Below are positions 1-7,100 of a stretch of 11,523 nt of DNA, piece after piece; position 1 is the stretch's first letter, and every line of letters begins with the position of its first letter. The notes beneath the pieces were generated by a model. The model was not told the DNA's origin. It worked only from the letters and a program-made list of their open reading frames with translations, and ran no database searches. A program made the position numbers and the translations under genes. This DNA comes from Auritidibacter sp. Marseille-P8566 (GTDB lineage: Bacteria > Bacteroidota > Bacteroidia > Flavobacteriales > Flavobacteriaceae): contig CALPQA020000020.1 in NCBI GenBank assembly GCA_943325595.2, forward strand, positions 1-11,523, read 5' to 3'.

Positions 1-78
1 CCATCAAGAGAAACGGTGCAAGTGGCAAAACTACCAAGAAATGTAAATGTTGAAATTTCAATGATTGCGATTAAGTAA
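1..78 (+). CDS. ridA: RidA family enamine/imine deaminase, C-terminal fragment
   Basis: Frame 1 is open from the window edge and stops with TAA at 76-78, giving the last 25 residues of a protein (PSRETVQVAKLP...MIAIK). This matches the C-terminal strand of the RidA/YjgF/UK114 family. The Arg at fragment residue 3 and the Glu at residue 18 sit 15 residues apart, as do Arg105 and Glu120 of E. coli RidA, which bind the substrate carboxylate and position the hydrolytic water. RidA proteins are small trimeric cytosolic enzymes that hydrolyse reactive 2-aminoacrylate and related enamines/imines made by PLP enzymes. The start and most of the gene lie outside the window, so the exact Rid subfamily cannot be settled. 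No clear terminator follows the stop. Confidence 0.82.
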   Translation, partial: PSRETVQVAKLPRNVNVEISMIAIK

Positions 79-194
79 AAGACAAAATTGTAAAGCTGTT
101 CTAAGGATATTGCTTTAGTTCTGCAAGAAATTATGCTGGTTTAAATAATGGTTTAGAAGTCACTCTAACATTTTATTGTCATTTTTACATCCCG

Positions 195-275
195 TTTGTC
201 ATTCCGACGAAGGAGGAATCCCATAAAGAAATTCACGAAAAATTAATGTGATTCCTCTTGCGTCGGAATGACAAA
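195..275. repeat. Paired inverted 30-bp repeats (REP-like hairpin) upstream of the GIY-YIG gene
   Basis: Arms at 195-224 and 246-275 are reverse complements at 27 of 30 positions, around a 21-nt AT-rich loop (225-245). The conserved cores are TTTGTCATTCCGACG and GAGGAATC. The right arm ends 14 nt before the GIY-YIG start codon. The hairpin has no U-tract like a standard terminator. It looks like a dispersed palindromic repeat of the REP kind. A single further arm, in the same orientation as 246-275, lies at 624-653. Confidence 0.85.
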
Positions 276-289
276 TAAAAAAAATAAAA

Positions 290-649
290 ATGAATAACAC
301 AATGATTGAATATAATGAAGGACATCAAACTTATTATGTTTATATCATTACTAATAAATACAGGTCAACTTATTATATAGGAATGACAAATAATCTGGGA
401 ATAAGATTACAACAGCATAAAGAAAACAACGAGAAAGGAATTAAAACTTTTGCCTCAAAATATAATATTCAATATTTAGTCTATTATGAAAAATTCACAT
501 GGGTACAACTTGCTATAGCAAGAGAAAAAGAATTAAAGGGTTGGCGAAGAGAAAAAAAGTTAGATTTGATCAAATCATTTAATGAAAATTTTGAGTTTTT
601 AAATAGTAGGTTCTTAAAAAATGATGTGATTCCTCCTGCGTCGGAATGA
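290..649 (+). CDS. Solo GIY-YIG nuclease family protein (UPF0213/YhbQ-like), flanked by repeats
   Basis: A 119-residue protein made almost entirely of one GIY-YIG domain. Visible landmarks are the GIY-equivalent Tyr16-Val17-Tyr18, the YIG triplet Tyr29-Ile30-Gly31, the conserved Arg39 with His43 one helix turn on, and the helix around AREKELKGW (77-85), where Glu79 aligns with the family's metal-binding catalytic Glu. The core is therefore complete and probably active as a DNA-cleaving or nicking domain, although solo members have poorly known roles. The ATG at 290 follows an A-rich leader typical of Bacteroidota; Met5 is an alternative start. The last eight residues (DVIPPASE) and the stop are encoded by the repeat at 624-653, and a repeat hairpin lies just upstream. 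The unit stands alone between ridA and a convergent kinase gene. The link with the repeats suggests a role in repeat maintenance or mobility, which is inference. Confidence 0.85.
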   Translation: MNNTMIEYNEGHQTYYVYIITNKYRSTYYIGMTNNLGIRLQQHKENNEKGIKTFASKYNIQYLVYYEKFTWVQLAIAREKELKGWRREKKLDLIKSFNENFEFLNSRFLKNDVIPPASE

Positions 650-653
650 CAAA
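624..653. repeat. Third copy of the 30-bp repeat, overlapping the end of the GIY-YIG gene
   Basis: Identical at 29 of 30 positions to the arm at 246-275 and in the same orientation. It is complementary to the arm at 195-224 at 28 of 30 positions, which is closer than that arm's match to its adjacent partner. Copies 195-224 and 624-653 therefore bracket the nuclease gene as imperfect terminal inverted repeats of a 459-bp unit. The stop codon of the gene (647-649) lies inside this copy. No target-site duplication is visible on either side. Confidence 0.85.
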
Positions 654-677
654 AAGAATTAAGATAAATTTTCCCCA

Positions 678-819
678 CTCCCGCACGAATTCTTTCGTGT
701 GGCACTATCACTAAGAAATTTCTAATGAAAATCAAAACGTAATTTCTAGCCCTGACAGTAGCGGCATCTTGTTGTGGCGGGGTTCGCCACAAGAGATACA
801 GCGAATGGCGGGAGAAATT
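678..819. other. GC-rich structured intergenic element, possible ncRNA or dispersed repeat
   Basis: The 64 bases at 749-812 contain 39 G/C (61%), far above their surroundings. A first hairpin pairs 681-689 with 694-702 around a TTCT loop. A second, longer stem-loop pairs 741-747 with 813-819, 750-752 with 810-812, 766-770 with 793-797, and 772-779 with 785-792 around a GGGTT loop. CTCCCGC at 678-684 is also a perfect complement of GCGGGAG at 808-814, so two folds compete for the same segment. No convincing coding frame explains it. It resembles structured elements I associate with Flavobacterium intergenic regions, and the Flavo-1 RNA family (Rfam) is a candidate I cannot confirm. Which strand would be transcribed is unknown. 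Confidence 0.5.
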
Positions 820-870
820 GTGAAAGAGAAAATAAAACGTATGCTTCAAAAAACAAACAAGCTAATAAAT

Positions 871-908
871 AAAAAAACGAACTTGAAAGCTATCAAATTC
901 GTTTTTTT
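871..908. terminator. Bidirectional intrinsic terminator between convergent genes
   Basis: AAAAAAACGAA (871-881) pairs perfectly with TTCGTTTTTTT (898-908). The inner TTGA/TCAA at 883-886 and 893-896 can extend the stem. An A-tract on the left and a T-tract on the right give a U-run in both directions. The position fits: rightward transcription from the nuclease and structured-element region meets leftward transcription that ends at the kinase stop codon at 928. Confidence 0.8.
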
Positions 909-927
909 TATTGGAGTAAGTTTGAAA

Positions 928-1776
928 TTAATTCAATAAGTGAAATTGAATTAGTCCATCTATTGGTCGTCTTAAAACGTTACCGATAGATAGTCCATTT
1001 ATTTCTAAAACTTCTTTCAATTCCTCTCTAAGATAAAAAGCAATTGAACCAATGAAGTGAACTGGTACATCTTTGCAATTATCGTATTGTTTGATGTAGT
1101 TTTCAACAAAAACTTCCATGTCTCTGCGAATTATTTTTTGGCAATATTCTTCGTCTTTATTTTGAATTAAAAACTTAGCAAAAGTGGCCATATAGGCATT
1201 AGGGTTTGGCTCTTTATAAAGATTGTGTTTGATAACATCTGCATCTAAATCATATGCTTTTTCAAATTTCTTAGCGAGTGCTGAAGGCATTTTTCCAAAA
1301 TAATAATCGCGAATTAATTGTCGTCCAAATTGATTTCCACTACAATCATCCATGGCAATGTAACCCAAAGATTGTACTTTTTGGTGTAAAACAGTTCCAT
1401 CAAAATAACTGCAATTTGAACCCGTTCCTAGAATACAAACAATTGCTTGTTCGTTTTTTGGTGTCGTAGCATAAACTGCTGCATAGGTATCTTCATGCAC
1501 TACAATTGCGGCATTTGGAAAATAATCTTTAAAAACACTTTGCAAAAATTCTTTCATTCTATCCGTTCCGCAACCTGCACCGTAGAAAAATAAATGCGAT
1601 ACACTTTCTCTGTTTAGAGAAATATCAAAACGATCATTCAAACGGGAAACAATTTCTTCTTTCACAAGAACTTCAGGGTTTAATCCTAGCGTTTGTGTTG
1701 TAAATAAAATTTTTCCAGTTTCGTCAATAGAAATCCAATCGGCTTTTGTAGAACCACTGTCAACTAATAATTTCAT
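928..1776 (-). CDS. BadF/BadG/BcrA/BcrD-type ATPase, probable N-acetylglucosamine kinase
   Basis: A 282-residue cytosolic protein with the ASKHA (actin/hexokinase/Hsp70) kinase fold, of the BadF/BadG group that includes GlcNAc kinases. Visible in order: phosphate-1 loop VDSGSTKADW (5-14); GAGCG (66-70); HEDTYAA (94-100), whose Asp96 sits where the catalytic base is expected; phosphate-2 loop LGTGSNC (116-122); DDCSGNQFGR (143-152), the counterpart of the sugar-side GSG motif; the adenosine-site GSIA (243-246); and a C-terminal PIDGLI (271-276). Homologues phosphorylate GlcNAc, or possibly MurNAc or glucosamine, with ATP; the substrate here is inferred. The ATG start places the phosphate-1 loop at residue 5, as is usual for the family. 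It lies 71 nt downstream of gap on the same strand, so co-transcription with gap and pfkA is plausible. The bidirectional terminator follows it. Confidence 0.85.
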   Translation of the reverse strand: MKLLVDSGSTKADWISIDETGKILFTTQTLGLNPEVLVKEEIVSRLNDRFDISLNRESVSHLFFYGAGCGTDRMKEFLQSVFKDYFPNAAIVVHEDTYAAVYATTPKNEQAIVCILGTGSNCSYFDGTVLHQKVQSLGYIAMDDCSGNQFGRQLIRDYYFGKMPSALAKKFEKAYDLDADVIKHNLYKEPNPNAYMATFAKFLIQNKDEEYCQKIIRRDMEVFVENYIKQYDNCKDVPVHFIGSIAFYLREELKEVLEINGLSIGNVLRRPIDGLIQFHLLN

Positions 1777-1807
1777 ATTTAATAGGTTTTTGGCGAAAAT
1801 TTAATAG

Positions 1808-1838
1808 ACAATTCCCAAACATTACGAATGGAAATTGT
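1808..1838. other. Small inverted repeat between gap and the kinase gene
   Basis: ACAATTCC (1808-1815) pairs with GGAAATTGT (1830-1838) with one bulged base and a 14-nt loop. On the minus strand it lies just after the gap stop codon and before the kinase start. No good U-run follows in that direction, so it may be a weak terminator, a processing or stabilising hairpin, or chance in AT-rich DNA. Confidence 0.3.
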
Positions 1839-1847
1839 TTTATTTTA

Positions 1848-2864
<1,017 letters not shown>

Positions 2865-2925
2865 TTAGGCACTAAGTACTATCCTTTATGCCGGTTATAA
2901 ATAATAAATTAATTTTTAAATTCTT

Positions 2926-2949
2926 AGCTTAAGTTACTAACTTAAAGCT
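2926..2949. other. Near-perfect inverted repeat in the pfkA-gap spacer
   Basis: AGCTTAAGTTA (2926-2936) and TAACTTAAAGCT (2938-2949) are complementary apart from one extra A. On the minus strand the hairpin begins 11 nt after the pfkA stop, but AT-rich sequence without a continuous U-run follows. On the plus strand a run of eight Ts follows at 2952-2959, although no rightward gene ends here. It could partly terminate or stabilise the pfkA transcript, or be an operator upstream of gap. Confidence 0.4.
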
Positions 2950-2957
2950 CATTTTTT

Positions 2958-3944
2958 TTAGGTTGACATGATATCAGAAACTCTCAATAACTCTCTATCA
3001 ATCTCTGTATGTCCTTTAATTGCTTGTTCTAATGGCGTTAAAGTTACTTTGTCACCCAAAATTCCAACCATATAATTTGATTTTCCTTCCAACAAAGATT
3101 CAACGGCTTTCACACCCAATCTACTAGCTAGTACTCTGTCAAAACAAGACGGAGAACCACCACGTTGCATGTGTCCCAAAACAGAAACACGAACATCATA
3201 TTCAGGTAAATTGGCTTCTACGTAATCTTTTAATTCAAAAACGCTTTTACCTATTTTATCACCTTCTGCAATAACGACAATGCTTGAAGATTTTCCTGAA
3301 GATTTACTTTTTTCTAGAGATTCTAACAAACGATCTAAACCTAAATTTTCTTCTGGTATTAAAATTTCTTCTGCACCAGCACCAATTCCTGCGTTAAGTG
3401 CAATATGTCCTGCATCTCTACCCATTACTTCAACAAAAAACAATCTGTTGTGAGAACTGGCTGTATCTCTAATTTTATCAATAACTTCAATTACAGTATT
3501 AAGAGCGGTATCATAACCTAATGTATGACTTGTCCCGAAAATATCGTTATCAATGGTTCCTGGAATTCCCATTACTGGAAACCCGTATTCACTATTGAAA
3601 ACTTCTGCACCGGTAAAGCTACCATCGCCCCCAATAATGACAAGTGAATCTATACCAACTCTCACTAAATTATCGTAGGCTTTTTTTCTGCCCTCAACCG
3701 TCATAAATTCTTTAGAGCGGGCTGATTTTAAAATTGTTCCTCCTTTATTGATAATATTATTTACACTTCTTGGTCCTAATTCTTTAAAATCACCTTCAAT
3801 CATTCCTTCGTAGCCACGGTAAATACCAATACATTCGATGTTATGGTAAGCACAAGTTCTAACTACAGAACGAATCGCAGCATTCATTCCAGGGGAATCT
3901 CCTCCAGAAGTCAAAACTCCTATTTTTTTTATTGTTTTAGTCAT
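2958..3944 (-). CDS. pfkA: ATP-dependent 6-phosphofructokinase
   Basis: A 328-residue bacterial-type PfkA, which phosphorylates fructose-6-phosphate to fructose-1,6-bisphosphate, the committed step of glycolysis. Visible landmarks: the nucleotide loop TSGGDSPGMNAAIR (12-25); GGDGS (105-109) with Gly108; PGTIDND (128-134) with the catalytic base Asp132; MGRDAGH (174-180); and the fructose-6-phosphate segment HMQRGGSP (258-265). Gly108 and Gly129 occupy the positions that are Asp and Lys in PPi-dependent enzymes, so ATP is the predicted donor. Length matches the short homotetrameric class (about 320 residues). The ATG at 3944 is well placed, with the first glycine loop starting around residue 13. 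It is the first gene of the pfkA-gap-kinase set. I saw no convincing complete promoter in the 200-nt spacer upstream. Confidence 0.97.
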   Translation of the reverse strand: MTKTIKKIGVLTSGGDSPGMNAAIRSVVRTCAYHNIECIGIYRGYEGMIEGDFKELGPRSVNNIINKGGTILKSARSKEFMTVEGRKKAYDNLVRVGIDSLVIIGGDGSFTGAEVFNSEYGFPVMGIPGTIDNDIFGTSHTLGYDTALNTVIEVIDKIRDTASSHNRLFFVEVMGRDAGHIALNAGIGAGAEEILIPEENLGLDRLLESLEKSKSSGKSSSIVVIAEGDKIGKSVFELKDYVEANLPEYDVRVSVLGHMQRGGSPSCFDRVLASRLGVKAVESLLEGKSNYMVGILGDKVTLTPLEQAIKGHTEIDRELLRVSDIMST

Positions 3945-4081
3945 TATTAGTGTTTTAAAATGTAAACTTACTATAATTCAACCTTAAAAAAAGTGGAATT
4001 TATACTAAATTAATAATTAGTTGAAATTCAAACGTTTTCGTTGATAAGTTTTTAAATTAAGAACTTTTCAAGCTTATTTTG

Positions 4082-4123
4082 ATTGTATAAAAATACAATT
4101 CTGTAATTAGTTTTATGCTAATT
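4082..4123. other. Two tandem small inverted repeats downstream of tamB
   Basis: ATTGTAT (4082-4088) pairs perfectly with ATACAAT (4093-4099) across an AAAA loop. AATTAG (4105-4110) pairs with CTAATT (4118-4123) across 7 nt. They lie 20-60 nt beyond the tamB stop, in the spacer that leads to pfkA. Neither has a proper U-run on the minus strand, although TTTTTT occurs just before them (4136-4131). They may act together as an imperfect terminator or 3'-end stabiliser, or as an operator for pfkA. Confidence 0.35.
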
Positions 4124-4144
4124 GGACTATAAAAAACGAATAGA

Positions 4145-7100
4145 TTAATCCCCATCTTTATTCAAAACACCTTCAATATTTGGTTTTGAAGTTTTGGAAT
4201 TTTTGTTTTTCTTAATTTTTAAAAAAGTAGGTTCGTTAGGCAAACTAGAATCCGATTGATCAACAGGCTGTACAACTTTTTTAGGTTTCTTTTTACCAAA
4301 AATAGTATTGACCAATTCTTTAAAAGTATCAAAATCAATTTCGTGTGAAATTCCTAATCCCTGAGTATATCCAATTCCTTGCCCTATATAACTGACGTCG
4401 TTTTCCTTATTAAACACTCTTAAATTAAGAGTTCCCGCTTCATTTACTCGGTATTGAACTTCAACATCACCAACAATTGCGGACTGATTTATTCCTCCAA
4501 CTGGAACTCCTAATTTACCATTAAAAGTAATTCTGTCATTAATTTTTGAAGAAACAGTTACCCCAACCCTACCGTCTGATTCAGATCCTAAACGTTTGTC
4601 AGAGGATACAAAATCAATTCCTAAATTAAATTTCCCTTCTTCATCCTGAAAAATATCGTTGAATAATCCGCTTGCTTTTTCGAATAAATTACCAGTTAAA
4701 TCCGATTGAGTTACTCCAACTTGACTCAAAAATCCACCTGAAGAAAGCAAATATAAGGCTTGTGTTTGGCGTGTATCTTTGTCGTCCAATTTGTATTGAA
4801 TTTCAGATTTCAAAACCGAACTAACCGTTGGGAAATTAATTGAAAAATCAGGCTCCGGATTACTCAAATTACCTTTGATTCCTATAACAACTTCAACAGG
4901 TACTTTTTTATTGAATGATGGATTCTCTAACAAAACTGCAGGATTTGCTGTAGTTTCATAAACAGCTTCTAAATTCAAAATGGCGCGCAATGGATCGCCT
5001 TCCCAAACAATAGAACCGAACTTTTTAACCTTAAATTTCTTATCAATAATTCCACCATATTTAAAATTATAGCTTCCTTCGTATACTTGAAAATCTCCAG
5101 TCATAACAAATTTGCCCAAAGTATTGATTTCTAGCAGTAAATTCCCATTTCCACGACCTTTCATCCCATGTCCTGAATTTCTATTAAGAATTACTTCAAT
5201 CTCCGCTTTTTGATTGATATCCAAATTGAATTTCAATTCTAATCCGTTATAATTTCTTGTTTTATCAACGATTCCTTTTCCAAGATTAAATTTTTCTTTC
5301 GTTGTCAGAAAATGAATGTAACTATTGGTTCCAACAGCATCGGCATCATTTATCGGAATTTTGATGGCTGTTCCTTTTTCAGATTTTGCATCAATTTTTA
5401 TCAATAAACCACTTGTAGGTCCAGTTATAGAAGCAGTTCCATCAATAAATGCTGTTCCAAAATAGGCTGCATCTTCCCTATCTTTTGTATCTAGAGCCAA
5501 GAAACGATCTGATTTTACTTTTAAATCTAAAACCCAATCTGACAGTTTGTTGTGACGAACCCTACCTTCTAAAATTCCTTTTGTGTTGAATTTCGAATCA
5601 ATAATTCCTACATTTCTAACAATAAACAAACTCTCTGTAATATCAACAACCGATTTATTTTCGAATTCATAATTCACATTCATATAAGGAATTGAAATGC
5701 CTGAATCGTCCAAGTACATTCTTCCATTAATTTTAGGATCGGTTATGGTTCCTTCTACATTGGTACTTCCAGAAGCGAAACCCTTAATATTAGTGATGAT
5801 ATCGCCTCCTAATAAGCCTAGGATTCCCAAATTAAAGCGATTGAAACGCAAATCTAAATTCGTTTTTGTTTCATTATTTTCAATAGTAAAATCGCCTTTA
5901 GCATTAAATGATTCTACATTTTCATTTTGAATGGTTGAATTGACATAGAATTTTTTCAAGCTATCATCACCAGAAACATCCAAATCTAGTTTTCCAAGCG
6001 CTACTTTATTAACACTTAAATTGTCAATAAATAAGGAAGCTGTAGGTTGGTATATTTTATGATCTTGTTTGAAATTTATGTTTCCATTTAAAATTCCATC
6101 AAATGAAAAGTTTGGAATTTCAGGCGTTAATTTGTTGATTTCGATATCTGTAAAATTCAAATTCAAATCTTTCGTATCGGCATCTTTTAAAAACCCTTTC
6201 AAATCTATTTTTTGCTTTTCATGTGATAAGACAATATCGTCTATAGAAAAATTTCTTAGTTTTTTATCGAATATAATTTTGTTGTGAACATCATCATTTT
6301 CATTTAGAAACCACAAATAGTCTTTAAATTTAATTTCAGATTTCTGAATTCCAACAACGTTATTGTTGTTTTTGTCTATGGTATGAAATACATTTAATTT
6401 ATAAAAATCGTCTGCTTTATTGCCACCTTTAAATTCGGATCTGATATACAATGTATCGTTTTGAGTTACGTTTATCAGACTAAAATCAGAAACTTTATAG
6501 TTTTTAGTTTTAATGCTATCCATGGAAATGTAGGCATTATACAAAGGGTTTTTATTGTCAACACGGATGTTTATTTTGTCAAAATAATTCTCGTAAGCTG
6601 CAATTTGAGGAGAATCAAAATTGAATTTAAAATCATTATTATCCGAATTTATTGCACCTTGAAGAACCGTATTTGACGCCACTGAAATTCCGGGATAGAA
6701 CACTTCGATGATTTTATTAAATATTGAAAAATTGAATTTTAGAAACTGCCCTTTTTTAACTTTGTTAGGGGAATAATTCGCGTAAAGACTTCCCAACGAA
6801 TTCTCAAGCATCTTTTGAAGTTGACCAATTTGAAATTTACCAACCACTTTACCTTCAACAATATCAGGAGAATTTATTGAAATCGTTCTAACATTATTAA
6901 CATCAAAACTAGAATTCAAATCAAAATCATCAAAATAGTACGTATCTTTTTTGTTTTGATAAGAAGTATTTTTAATATTAACCGCGCCTCTTAAATTGTC
7001 CAAATTAGTACCCGAAACTTTCATATCGATAATACCTTTGAACACAGAAATAGAATCTGATTTTACAATATTTAGTTTTGCTAAATTGGCATAATCAATT

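Noticed and set aside
195..275. Intrinsic terminator for ridA, or a CRISPR fragment
   Set aside because: The hairpin lacks a U-run. There are only three copies of the repeat, in mixed orientation, with no regular spacers and no cas genes.
195..653. A classical insertion sequence
   Set aside because: There is no DDE or tyrosine/serine transposase and no visible target-site duplication. A GIY-YIG gene with inverted repeats is not a recognised IS layout, so I kept it as a hypothesis only.
484..849. Minus-strand open frame of 121 codons overlapping the GIY-YIG gene and the structured element
   Set aside because: It is antisense to a clear nuclease gene and reads through the repeat and the GC-rich hairpins. 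Its sequence matches no recognisable family.
841..939. Small plus-strand open frame (ATG at 841, about 32 codons) with a hydrophobic end
   Set aside because: It runs through the terminator stem and into the end of the convergent kinase gene. Its apparent hydrophobicity comes from the T-tract.
3945..4020. A promoter for pfkA with a -7 box such as TAAGTTTA (minus strand, just upstream of the start) or TAATTTAG
   Set aside because: Both deviate from TAnnTTTG and lack a well-spaced TTG, so the evidence is too weak to list.
5697..6676. Three plus-strand open frames of 71-77 codons inside tamB
   Set aside because: They are short antisense shadows of a long, well-supported coding frame and resemble no known protein.
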